Assembly: GCA_023404495.1 (NCBI GenBank)
Contig: JAEYBE010000026.1
Span: 1-64,000 of the forward strand
Length of the DNA: 64,000 bases
Source of the DNA: Actinomycetes bacterium
Lineage (GTDB): Bacteria; Actinomycetota; Thermoleophilia; Solirubrobacterales; JACPNS01
Direction: 5' to 3'
Part shown: piece after piece, positions 1 to 7,126 of the stretch
Layout: each line of letters opens with the position of its first letter
Numbering within the stretch: position 1 is the stretch's first letter
Notes under the pieces: model-generated
Databases searched by the model: none
The model's input: only the letters and a program-made list of their open reading frames with translations
Told to the model about the DNA's origin: nothing
Program-made: the position numbers and the translations under genes

Positions 1-718
1 CCCCGGCCGTTGCGGCGCTCGCCTTGCCTGCGCCGAGCCAGGCAACCGCAGTGATCGGCGCCGCTGCGGCAAGGTCGCGTCCCAGCTTGCGGCTGCGGTG
101 TCCACCGCTCGCCGCAGCCGCGTTCACCGCGAACCTTCCGCGTTTGACAAGCTGCTTGACGCCCTCGCGGTTCGTCGAGAGACTTTCGGCGATCTCGTCG
201 TAGGACATACCGCCGAGCTCGCGCATCACGAGCGCTGCGCGCTGGCGATCTGGAAGCGTGGCCATCGCGCCGACCAACCATTCGAGCTCCTCTCGGCGTT
301 CGACCTGAGCGTGCAGACTGATCACGTTTGAGGGTTCGACGACGCGCTCCGGGTCGTCCAAGGAGAGCGCCGCAGGCCTGCGCAGCCTGATGTGGTCAAA
401 GGTGTGATTTCGCGCGATGCGAAACAGCCAAGCTTTGAACGTGCCGTGTGGTTTCCGAGATCCCATGTTCGCGTAGGCCTTCTGAAAGATTTCCTGTGTC
501 AGGTCTTCAGCGTCTTGCACGGAACTCGAGGTGCCTAGCAAGTGGTAAACGAACGCAAAGACCGGCTGGCGGTAGCGGTTGTAGAGCGCTACGAAGGCAT
601 CCTCATTGCCGCGGTTTGCGATGGCGCACAGAAGCGCATCAGGCTGCATGGCGCGCAGCCGGCCGCTTGCTTCTGAGACGCTTCCGCGCCGCAGGTCAGA
701 TTCAGGGGAAACTTCCAT
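1..718 (-). CDS. ECF sigma factor with hydrophobic C-terminal extension (3' end cut by window)
   Basis: RNA polymerase sigma factor of the extracytoplasmic-function group, running off the left edge of the window. The frame is open from an ATG at 718. It shows a sigma-2 region (LYNRYRQPVFAFVYHLLG, then DAEDLTQEIFQKAYA and FKAWLFRIARNHTFDHIR), a variable linker, and a sigma-4 region (LPDRQRAALVMRELGGMSYD, then IAESLSTNREGVKQLVKRGR). After sigma-4 it continues into the same GGHRSRKLGRDLAAAAPIT-type stretch found in its paralogue at 1521-2834, so a hydrophobic extension probably follows outside the window. It is divergent from the secreted protein gene at 849, which suggests that it controls that gene. 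The family call is strong; the C-terminal architecture is inferred from the paralogue. Confidence 0.9.
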   Translation of the reverse strand, partial: MEVSPESDLRRGSVSEASGRLRAMQPDALLCAIANRGNEDAFVALYNRYRQPVFAFVYHLLGTSSSVQDAEDLTQEIFQKAYANMGSRKPHGTFKAWLFRIARNHTFDHIRLRRPAALSLDDPERVVEPSNVISLHAQVERREELEWLVGAMATLPDRQRAALVMRELGGMSYDEIAESLSTNREGVKQLVKRGRFAVNAAAASGGHRSRKLGRDLAAAAPITAVAWLGAGKASAATAG

Positions 719-757
719 TCCTTATGCCTTATGCCCACATGACGAACTTGGACGGCG

Positions 758-776
758 AAAGTGTCACCGACACTTT
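758..776. promoter_or_regulatory. Perfect 8-bp inverted repeat in divergent promoter region
   Basis: AAAGTGTC (758-765) and GACACTTT (769-776) form a perfect inverted repeat with a 3-bp spacer. It lies between the divergent ECF sigma gene (start 718) and the secreted protein gene (start 849), so it could be an operator or part of an overlapping promoter. No transcription data can be read from sequence; an operator role is inference. Confidence 0.4.
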
Positions 777-848
777 TGTATCGGTCAATCGTTATGTGCA
801 ACGTAGACAGATTCTCGAACTTTCGATCCTTCATGGAGGAATATGAAA

Positions 849-1460
849 ATGCGAAAAGCAACGCCTAAGAAGCTCATCACCGTGTTGGCCCTGGCGATGC
901 TCGTCGTTGCCGCGTTTGCGGCTCAGGCGAGCGCCAAGCCGAAGGACAACAACAGCAATGGAATCCCGGACGCCTGGGAGAAGGCGCACCAGATTTCGAC
1001 CAAGAAGGACCGCGGCAATCGCGACGCAGATGCGGACGGCGCATCCAACCGCTGTGAGTACCAGGCCAAGACCGACCCGAACGTCGCTGACACCGACGCA
1101 AACGGAACGGTCGATGGCGATGAAGACACAGACGGCGACGGCGCAACCAACCGCGCGGAGTCGAATCTCCACAGCAACTGCGGGCGCGCCAACAGCCACC
1201 TGCGGATTCGTCGCGCGACCGTCACCTCATTCGTCGACGGCACGCTCGTGCTGACGGTGCGTGGCGGCGGAACCGTGACCGCTCCGGTCTCGAGTTCGCT
1301 GCGCTGCTCCACCAAGAAGGCGAAGTCGAAGCCGGTGGCCACCGCCAGCAAGGGCAAGAAGCCGGCAGCCTGCACGACCGAGGACCTCGTCGCCGGCACC
1401 AGCGTGCACAAAGCCCGCATCAAGTCGGGCAAGTTCGTCGAGCTGACGCTGATCAAGTAG
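849..1460 (+). CDS. Secreted Asp-rich (thrombospondin type 3-like repeat) protein A
   Basis: A 203-aa exported protein. An N-terminal signal peptide (basic MRKATPKK, hydrophobic core, cleavage near AQASA) is followed by Ca2+-binding style DxDxDG repeats (DADADGASN, DTDANGTVDGDEDTDGDG) separated by NRCE and NRAES, like thrombospondin type 3 repeats. A small C-terminal beta-rich domain has paired cysteines (SLRC and AACTTEDL). The start at 849 was preferred over the in-frame ATG at 843 because the GGAGGA ribosome site at 835-840 is 8 nt from 849 but only 2 nt from 843. It is a clear paralogue of the protein at 3021-3734, and both are divergent from an ECF sigma gene. Calcium binding is expected for the motif; the biological role is unknown. 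Confidence 0.75.
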   Translation: MRKATPKKLITVLALAMLVVAAFAAQASAKPKDNNSNGIPDAWEKAHQISTKKDRGNRDADADGASNRCEYQAKTDPNVADTDANGTVDGDEDTDGDGATNRAESNLHSNCGRANSHLRIRRATVTSFVDGTLVLTVRGGGTVTAPVSSSLRCSTKKAKSKPVATASKGKKPAACTTEDLVAGTSVHKARIKSGKFVELTLIK

Positions 1461-1496
1461 AGCGGAGTCTGCCCCGCCGATCATCTGGCCCCCGGG

Positions 1497-1527
1497 CGAC
1501 TGAGTTCCAGATTCTGGAGCTCAGTCG
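1497..1527. terminator. Bidirectional hairpin terminator between convergent genes
   Basis: CGACTGAG (1497-1504) pairs with CTCAGTCG (1520-1527), with an inner TCCAGA/TCTGGA pairing. It sits between the end of the secreted protein gene (1460) and the stop codon of the convergent sigma factor gene (1521), so it can serve both. Confidence 0.6.
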
Positions 1528-2834
1528 CCGGCGGGGTCGGAACCTGATCCGCCACCATCTGAGTCCGGGTCGCTCGGTCCGGAGTTTTCGGAGCCGCCGT
1601 GGCCACCGGACTCGCCGCCCGAGTCGTCGCCGGACTCACCGGATTCAGAGGGGTGCGGCGGTTCGGCCTCTGCCTCGCGTCCATCCTCGCCCGAGCCGCC
1701 ACGGCTGCGGCCACTTCCACGAGAATCGCCACCACCGGTGCGACCCGAACCGTCGCGGCCCGCAAAGTCATCGCCACCGCGGCCCCGACCTCGACCGCCG
1801 TCGTCGCCGAACTGATCGCCGCCCTCTCCACGCCCTCGCCGGTCTTCGCCAAGGGGCTCGTCGCCTCGACCCTCGCCGCCTTGCCTGTCTCCGGATTGAG
1901 TCCGAATCGGTCCCGCGATCAATCGATCGCGCGGATCGCCCGAACTGACTCCGGCAGGGATTCCTACCGCCTGGGCCGCAGGCGCAGCGTCCGGCGCGGC
2001 CTCTCGATGCTCGACTGCGACCGCCCCGCCGCCAACCGCAAGCACGGTCAGCGCCGTAGCCGCGACTTTCCCGGCGGCAACTCCGCCCGCACCGGCCGCC
2101 GCGACGCCTGCCGCGGTCCCAGCACCGGCAGAGACGCCCAGCGACGCAAGCGACACCGAGAGCGGCAACACCGGTGCCGCGAGCGCGAGGTCGCGGCCGA
2201 GCCTGCGCGGACACCCGAATCCTCCGGTAGCCGCGGCCTGATCGATCCCGTCGCGCCCGCGGCTGATCAGCTTCTTGGTCGCGGAAACCGTGGTGCCGAG
2301 TTCGTCCGCGATGCGGTCGTGCGAGAGGCCGCCCATCTCTTTGAGCAGCAGCGCTTCGCGCTGCCGCTCGGGCAGCTGCGCCATCGCGGCCAACAGCCAC
2401 GCGAGCTCTGCCCGCTGCTCGGCACGCTCGGCAGGCTGTTCGCGGTCCGGGGCGCTCGGCGGCGCAACGCTTTCGGCATCAAGCGATACGACGTTTTCTC
2501 GCCGCGCGCGCATTTGGTCGTAGCTGCGGTTTCGCGCGATTGTGTAGAGCCAGGCCTTGAACGACCCGTCGACCCGCTTCTCACGGATGCCGGCGAACGC
2601 GCGGGTGAAGGCGTCCTGGGCGATGTCTTCGGCATCTTCGGCCGAACCGCCGCGGCCCAGAAGGTGAAATACGAACGCCACCAACGGCGTTCTGTAACGC
2701 TCGTAAAGCGCGTCGTAGGCCCCGATGTTGCCGCGCGCCGCGAGCTTGCAAAGCACGCCATCGGGCTGAGCCGCGAGCAGTCTCGTGGCGACCAGCGTCG
2801 GCACGCCGTCGTTATGTCTGGGTGAGGCCTCCAC
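1521..2834 (-). CDS. ECF sigma factor with membrane segment and long Gly/Asp/Arg-rich tail
   Basis: A 437-aa ECF sigma factor, about twice the usual family length. Sigma-2 lies at about residues 38-112 (YERYRTPLVAFVFHLLG, then DAEDIAQDAFTRAFAGI and WLYTIARNRSYDQMRAR) and sigma-4 at about 145-200 (LPERQREALLLKEMGGLSHD). Residues about 215-276 form a long Ala/Gly/Val hydrophobic stretch that could cross the membrane. Residues about 300-437 are a disordered tail rich in Gly, Asp, Arg, Glu and Ser. No anti-sigma gene is adjacent, so the extension may be a built-in tether or regulator, as known for some actinobacterial ECF groups. It is divergent from the secreted Asp-rich protein gene at 3021 and paralogous to the sigma gene at 1-718. 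The sigma call is firm; membrane topology and control are inference. Confidence 0.9.
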   Translation of the reverse strand: MEASPRHNDGVPTLVATRLLAAQPDGVLCKLAARGNIGAYDALYERYRTPLVAFVFHLLGRGGSAEDAEDIAQDAFTRAFAGIREKRVDGSFKAWLYTIARNRSYDQMRARRENVVSLDAESVAPPSAPDREQPAERAEQRAELAWLLAAMAQLPERQREALLLKEMGGLSHDRIADELGTTVSATKKLISRGRDGIDQAAATGGFGCPRRLGRDLALAAPVLPLSVSLASLGVSAGAGTAAGVAAAGAGGVAAGKVAATALTVLAVGGGAVAVEHREAAPDAAPAAQAVGIPAGVSSGDPRDRLIAGPIRTQSGDRQGGEGRGDEPLGEDRRGRGEGGDQFGDDGGRGRGRGGDDFAGRDGSGRTGGGDSRGSGRSRGGSGEDGREAEAEPPHPSESGESGDDSGGESGGHGGSENSGPSDPDSDGGGSGSDPAGD

Positions 2835-2867
2835 AGTCTCCGATCAATTAAGACGCATCCCGCGGCG

Positions 2868-2923
2868 AAAAGTCCCGGAAGAACCTGAGAATCGCCTGAG
2901 AACCGATTCGGCGCGGGACTTTT
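2868..2923. promoter_or_regulatory. Inverted repeat flanking an 11-bp-phased direct repeat in divergent promoter region
   Basis: AAAAGTCCCG (2868-2877) is matched by its exact reverse complement at 2914-2923. Between them CCTGAGAA occurs twice, at 2884-2891 and 2895-2902, 11 bp apart, which is about one helical turn. The region separates the divergent sigma factor (start 2834) and secreted protein (start 3021) genes, so it probably holds their promoters and a regulator site. The function is inferred from position and symmetry only. Confidence 0.4.
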
Positions 2924-3020
2924 TGGCTGGCGGAACGTCATTGGTATCGGCGGGACGGATTCGATCCCCCAGTCCGACACCGACAGATGAACCACCATCG
3001 ATGAACAAGGGAGCAATTCG

Positions 3021-3734
3021 ATGAACAACCTGAGCAAACCCCGATTTCTCGCGCTGCTGGCGCTGGCGCTGGTCGCGCTCGCGTCGATGGCGGTCCAGGC
3101 CGGCGCACACGGCCGCGGCGACCGATCCGCGCGGATCGACAGCGACCGGGACTCCGCGTCAAACCGCTGCGAGCGGCAGGCAGGTCTCGACTCGGCCAAC
3201 ACCGACACAGACGGCAACGGCACGATCGACGGCCTTGAGGACTCTGACTCAGACGGCGCGAACAACGCCGCCGAGTCGCGCATGCGCACCAACTGCGGCG
3301 TCGCCAACAAGCGCTTCAAGATCAAGAATGCGACAGTTGTCAGCTTCAGCGAGGAGGCCGGGCTCACATTGAAGATCGGCAAGCGCGGTCTCGTGACCGG
3401 CGCGGTGTCCTCAAAGCTCGTGTGCGAGCAGGACGATCTGAGCGACAGCACCGACGAGACTGACCCGACCCTCGCCCGTCACGGTGACGACGACGAAGCC
3501 GGCGACGATCGTGGCGGACGTGGCCGCGGCGAGGATGACCGGGCTGGAGACGACCGCGGTGACGACGACCGCGGCGGTCGCGACCGCGGTGGCCGTGGCG
3601 AGGACGATGGTCCCGACACCGTCGCTTGCACCACCGCAGACCTCACCGAGGGCGCTGAGGTCGTCGCGGCCAAGTTCAAGAAGGGTGCGTTCACCAAGAT
3701 CCACCTGGCCGCCGCCGACGCCGGCGACTTCTAG
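3021..3734 (+). CDS. Secreted Asp-rich (thrombospondin type 3-like repeat) protein B
   Basis: A 237-aa exported protein, paralogous to the one at 849-1460. It has a signal peptide (cleavage near VQAGA), DxDxDG-type acidic repeats (DSDRDSASNRCE, DTDGNGTIDGLEDSDSDG), and the same C-terminal beta-rich domain (RFKIKNATVVSF, then ACTTADLTEGAEVV). Unlike protein A, the C-terminal domain is split by a low-complexity insert of about 45 residues built of Gly, Arg and Asp (GDDRGGRGRGEDD-like units). That composition resembles the tail of the neighbouring sigma factor. The ribosome site AAGGGAG at 3007-3013 is 7 nt before the ATG. It is probably transcribed under the divergent ECF sigma factor. The function is not known; metal binding is expected from the motif. 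Confidence 0.75.
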   Translation: MNNLSKPRFLALLALALVALASMAVQAGAHGRGDRSARIDSDRDSASNRCERQAGLDSANTDTDGNGTIDGLEDSDSDGANNAAESRMRTNCGVANKRFKIKNATVVSFSEEAGLTLKIGKRGLVTGAVSSKLVCEQDDLSDSTDETDPTLARHGDDDEAGDDRGGRGRGEDDRAGDDRGDDDRGGRDRGGRGEDDGPDTVACTTADLTEGAEVVAAKFKKGAFTKIHLAAADAGDF

Positions 3735-3764
3735 GTCGAAACCGCGCTACAAGCCCCGAAATCT

Positions 3765-3796
3765 CCAAACCTCCGCCCATCTGGGCGGAGGTTTGG
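3765..3796. terminator. Strong hairpin terminator
   Basis: CCAAACCTCCGCCC and GGGCGGAGGTTTGG (arms 3765-3778 and 3783-3796) form a perfect 14-bp stem with a 4-nt loop, 31 bp after the stop of the secreted protein gene. There is no long T-run after it. Confidence 0.7.
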
Positions 3797-3841
3797 CAGT
3801 TAAGGCGCATGTCTCGACGCCTGCGCGGAGTTTGTGACATC

Positions 3842-3873
3842 GTGTTACAATCGTTTGTAGCATTGTGTTACAA
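3842..3873. promoter_or_regulatory. Repeated GTGTTACAA motif upstream of flavoprotein gene
   Basis: GTGTTACAA occurs at 3842-3850 and again at 3865-3873, with TTTGTA between them that forms imperfect dyads with the flanking TTACAA. The motif lies 48-79 bp before the start at 3921 in an AT-rich patch. It could be a regulator operator (TGTTACA-type sites are common for TetR-family proteins) overlapping the promoter. No regulator gene for it is evident nearby. Confidence 0.4.
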
Positions 3874-3920
3874 ACTTCCCGCGCCCCTCTCGGCCAGGGA
3901 GTTCACCGGAGGTGAGGAAG

Positions 3921-5240
3921 ATGGCCTGGAGCGTGGTGATTGTCGGAGGCGGATTTGGTGGTCTTGAGGCCGCTCGGACGATCGAGCGTCGACTCTCCAG
4001 TGACGCCGTCAACGTCACCTTGATCTCCGAGCAGAACTTCCTGCTCTACACGCCGTTCCTCCCTGAGGCTGCCGCGGGCACGCTCGAGCCGAGGCATGTG
4101 GTGACGCCCTTGCGCGAGTTGCTCGATGACGCGCGCCTGCTGCTGGGATCGGTGACCGGGGTCGACACCACTCGCCAGCTCGTCCATGTGCGCAACGCTG
4201 AAGGCGATCCGATCGACGTGCGCTACGACCGGCTGATCCTCTCCCCCGGCTCCGTCTCGCGAACACTGCCAATCCCTGGTCTGGCCGAGCACGGCGCTCA
4301 GTTCAAAGGCCTGGCTGACGCGATCTGGCTGCGCAACCACCTCGTCCGCTCGCTTGAGCTCGCTGAGACGGTGCGGGATCCGGAGCGGCTCGACGAGCTG
4401 CTCTCGTTCGTGTTCGTCGGCGGTGGCTACGCCGGCCTCGAGGCGCTCGCCGAGCTTCAAGATTTCGCGACGGACGCACTCGAGATGTATCCGTCGGCCC
4501 GCGAACACGGGTTGCGCTGGGTGCTGGTGGAAGCGGCCGATCGCGTACTGCGCGAGCTCGACCCGCGTCTCGCCGACTACACCGTGCGCCAATTGACCAG
4601 GCGCGGGATCGACGTGCGGCTCTCAACACAGTTGATCGAAGCCGCTAACGATCATGTGGTGCTCTCTGACGGCGAGCGGATCACAACGCGCACGCTCGTC
4701 TGGACTGCCGGCGTAAGGCCCAGCCCGCTGGTGTCTGAACTTGGTCTTCCGCTCGATGGATCGGGACGCATCGTCGTCGACAGGCAGATGCGCGTCAGCG
4801 AGCACGAGAACATCTGGGCGATCGGCGACGCCGCGGCGGTACCCAACCCGCTTCATCAAGAGCGCCCGAGCCCGCCGACGGCGCAGCATGCCCGCCGACA
4901 GGGAATCGCGGCCGGACGCAACGTCGCGGCATCGCTCGGCAAAGGCCGTGCGCGCGATTACAGCTACCACGACCGTGGATCGTTCGTCAACCTCGGTCGC
5001 TACAAGGCGGTGGCGATGATGGGACCGCTGAAGTTGCGTGGGCCCTTGGCCTGGTGGCTTGCGCGCAGCTACCACCTGAGCCAGATCCCGGGATTCTCAC
5101 GCAAGCTTCGCGCGGTGATCGACTGGACCGTGAGCCTGCCTTTCCGCCGGGACATCGCCGAGGTCGGCTCAATCGGTCACCCGCGCCGGCTCGGCGGGAG
5201 CGCGATCACGACTTCGGCGGAGCGTCGTTCGGCGCCTTGA
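3921..5240 (+). CDS. ndh: Type II NADH dehydrogenase-like FAD oxidoreductase
   Basis: A 439-aa pyridine nucleotide-disulphide family flavoprotein, most like single-subunit NDH-2. These enzymes pass electrons from NADH to quinone at the inner membrane face without pumping protons. The FAD-binding GGGFGG is at about residues 9-14, the NAD-binding FVGGGYAGLEA near residue 165, and the second FAD contact WAIGDAAAV and the PPTAQHARRQG motif follow. The C-terminal part (GPLAWWLARSYHL and beyond) is typical of the membrane-contacting end. The ATG at 3921 is chosen over the GTG at 3912 because GGAGG at 3908-3912 is correctly spaced for it. Its last 35 bp overlap a small convergent ORF. A ferredoxin or sulfide:quinone reductase-type role is less likely, but substrate cannot be proven. 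Confidence 0.8.
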   Translation: MAWSVVIVGGGFGGLEAARTIERRLSSDAVNVTLISEQNFLLYTPFLPEAAAGTLEPRHVVTPLRELLDDARLLLGSVTGVDTTRQLVHVRNAEGDPIDVRYDRLILSPGSVSRTLPIPGLAEHGAQFKGLADAIWLRNHLVRSLELAETVRDPERLDELLSFVFVGGGYAGLEALAELQDFATDALEMYPSAREHGLRWVLVEAADRVLRELDPRLADYTVRQLTRRGIDVRLSTQLIEAANDHVVLSDGERITTRTLVWTAGVRPSPLVSELGLPLDGSGRIVVDRQMRVSEHENIWAIGDAAAVPNPLHQERPSPPTAQHARRQGIAAGRNVAASLGKGRARDYSYHDRGSFVNLGRYKAVAMMGPLKLRGPLAWWLARSYHLSQIPGFSRKLRAVIDWTVSLPFRRDIAEVGSIGHPRRLGGSAITTSAERRSAP

Positions 5241-5394
5241 CGCCAGGAATCCGCGCCAGATCGATTTTCTGGAGTGGTCCGGGCAGTCGGTGGCGATGGC
5301 GTTCGATCAGCCCAGCAACGACCGTCAGCACCAGCGCGACCAGCCGCCGATAGCGCCAGGCCAACTTGAGGAATCTGTAGGCCACGGCAAACAC
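5206..5394 (-). CDS. Small membrane protein, hypothetical
   Basis: A 62-aa ORF starting with GTG 9 bp after the MeaB stop codon and on the same strand. It has a basic amphipathic start (YRFLKLAWRYRR), one hydrophobic segment (LVALVLTVVAGLI) and a polar Pro/Lys-rich end. This looks like a real single-pass peptide rather than a shadow. It overlaps the 3' end of the convergent flavoprotein gene by 35 bp. It is probably cotranscribed with meaB. No function can be assigned, and the start codon is uncertain. Confidence 0.45.
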   Translation of the reverse strand: MFAVAYRFLKLAWRYRRLVALVLTVVAGLIERHRHRLPGPLQKIDLARIPGVKAPNDAPPKS

Positions 5395-5403
5395 GAGAAG
5401 CTT

Positions 5404-6363
5404 CTATACCCGGTTTCTGCGCGCGAGAATCTCCCGCGCGGCGCTGCCCGGGTCCAGCCGGCGCTCAACGACTTGCTCGATCAGCGCCTGCGCTTCCTCG
5501 TCCTGCGCGAGCTCGGCATCGAGTTCGCGCCGCAGTGAGATCGTCGCCAGCTCCATCACTTCGTTTCTGAGGTTGCGACGCCGGCGCTCAGCGAGCGTGC
5601 CGCGCTCCTCAATGTGCGCGCGGTGCGCGTCGATCGCCTCGATCAGTTCGTCCACGCCGATGTCGCTCGCCGCCTGCGTGCGGATCACCCGCGTGCGCCA
5701 TCCGTCATCCGGTGTTCCCAGCGCGAGCACGCTGTTGATCTCCCGCACCAGCGTGTCAGTCATCGGGTGGTCGGCTTTGTTGACGACGATGACGTCCGGG
5801 ATCTCCATCACGCCGGCCTTCAGAGCTTGAACGGAGTCCCCGCTCCCCGGCATCAGCGCGAGCACGATTGTGTCTGCGTGGTCGATCACGTCGACCTCCG
5901 CCTGGCCGACGCCGACAGTTTCGATCAGCACGTTGTCGCGCCCCGCCGCGTCCATCAGCAGCGCAGCCTGCAGCGTCGCCTCAGAGAGTCCCCCCAGCGC
6001 GCCACGGTTGGCCATCGAGCGGATGAAGACACCAGGATCGAGGAAGTGATCGGTCAAGCGGATCCGGTCGCCCAGCAGGGCACCGTGGGTGAACGGGCTT
6101 GAGGGGTCGATCGAGAGCACGGCGACGGTTTCGTCGCGCGCGCGCAGGTGCTTGGCGATCGCGCCGATCAACGTCGATTTGCCAACCCCCGGCGGGCCGG
6201 TGAGTCCGACCATTTTCGCCTGACCGGTGCGCGGATAGACCTCGCGCACCAGCTCCCAGCCGGCGGGATCGTTGTTCTCGACCAGCGTGATCGCGCGCGC
6301 GAGTGCGCGCTTGTCGCCGGTGACAAGTTTCTCAGCGATCTGATGTGCGCTTGCGGCGGGCAT
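5404..6363 (-). CDS. meaB: MeaB/ArgK-family GTPase (methylmalonyl-CoA mutase chaperone)
   Basis: A 319-aa G3E-type P-loop GTPase. The Walker A GPPGVGKS is at about residues 56-63, with VLSIDPSSPFT, the ETVGVGQAEVDV switch region and the NKAD base-recognition motif following, all diagnostic of MeaB. The family loads and protects adenosylcobalamin in methylmalonyl-CoA mutase or related acyl-CoA mutases. No mutase gene is in the window, so the partner is encoded elsewhere. The C-terminal Arg/Glu-rich helix is the dimerisation arm. It is divergent from the acyltransferase gene at 6428 with 64 bp between the starts. Confidence 0.92.
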   Translation of the reverse strand: MPAASAHQIAEKLVTGDKRALARAITLVENNDPAGWELVREVYPRTGQAKMVGLTGPPGVGKSTLIGAIAKHLRARDETVAVLSIDPSSPFTHGALLGDRIRLTDHFLDPGVFIRSMANRGALGGLSEATLQAALLMDAAGRDNVLIETVGVGQAEVDVIDHADTIVLALMPGSGDSVQALKAGVMEIPDVIVVNKADHPMTDTLVREINSVLALGTPDDGWRTRVIRTQAASDIGVDELIEAIDAHRAHIEERGTLAERRRRNLRNEVMELATISLRRELDAELAQDEEAQALIEQVVERRLDPGSAAREILARRNRV

Positions 6364-6427
6364 CGGACGAGGATGGTAGGCGCAGCGCCGGAGGGCCGGC
6401 TCGCACCCCGTATCGTTCCCACCAGCA

Positions 6428-7123
6428 ATGACGCCAGATCAAGCCCAGCAGATCGTGATGAAGCCCCCCGCACCGCGCCACGGTGGCCCGCTGACGCTGC
6501 TGCGATTCATGATCAAGAATCGGCTTTTTCGCAGGCGCTACCTCGCGAGCTACGCGCGGATGTTCAACCACAAGGTGATCCACCGCCGCGCCTACGGCCG
6601 CAAGATCCACACCGACGGGCTCTGCTTCATCGGCAACAAGGTGAAGATCGAGGTCGGTCCCTTCGCACACGTGTTTTTGGACCGCTGGAGTTGGGTCGGC
6701 AACCGGACCAAGCTGCGCGCCCACGGCGGCTTCATTCGGATCGGCAGCAAGTCGGTGCTCGGCGAGGAGATCACGTTCTCTTGTTACGAAGAGATCTCGA
6801 TCGGACGCGAGTGCGTGGTCGCCGACCGGGCGATGTTTATCGACTTCGACCACATCGTCGCCGACCCCGAGCAGGCGATCCGCAAGCAGGGCCTCTACAG
6901 CAAGCCGGTGCGCGTCGGCAACAACGTCTGGATCGGCTACGGGGCGTGCATCCTGCGCGGCGTGACGGTTGGCGACGGGGCGGTGATCGGCACGAACGCC
7001 GTCGTCACAAAGGACGTGCCGGCGAATGCGATCGTCGGCGGAGTGCCGGCGAAGGTGCTGCGGATGCGGGAGGAGCCGGAGCTGCTGACCTGGGAAGCCG
7101 ATCCGCGGCCAGAAGGAATCTGA
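6428..7123 (+). CDS. Hexapeptide-repeat (left-handed beta-helix) O-acyltransferase
   Basis: A 231-aa acyltransferase of the WcaF/maltose O-acetyltransferase type. The first 60 residues are basic (FMIKNRLFRRRYLASYAR). Imperfect hexapeptide repeats follow, with a typical end (VGNNVWIGYGACILRGVTVG and GAVIGTNAVVTKDVPANA, then VGGVPAKVLR). An internal FIDFDHIVADP holds the likely catalytic His. Such enzymes acylate sugar hydroxyls with acyl-CoA. It is convergent, with a 3-bp gap, to the GT4-GH57-methyltransferase cluster. A hexapeptide transferase also sits near the equivalent genes in mycobacteria, so it may acylate the same polysaccharide. The acyl group and acceptor are not known. Confidence 0.85.
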   Translation: MTPDQAQQIVMKPPAPRHGGPLTLLRFMIKNRLFRRRYLASYARMFNHKVIHRRAYGRKIHTDGLCFIGNKVKIEVGPFAHVFLDRWSWVGNRTKLRAHGGFIRIGSKSVLGEEITFSCYEEISIGRECVVADRAMFIDFDHIVADPEQAIRKQGLYSKPVRVGNNVWIGYGACILRGVTVGDGAVIGTNAVVTKDVPANAIVGGVPAKVLRMREEPELLTWEADPRPEGI

Positions 7124-7126
7124 GGA

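Noticed and set aside
1599..2825. Long open frame on the plus strand (408 codons)
   Set aside because: It is antisense to the sigma factor gene, with composition of a high-GC shadow frame and no family features.
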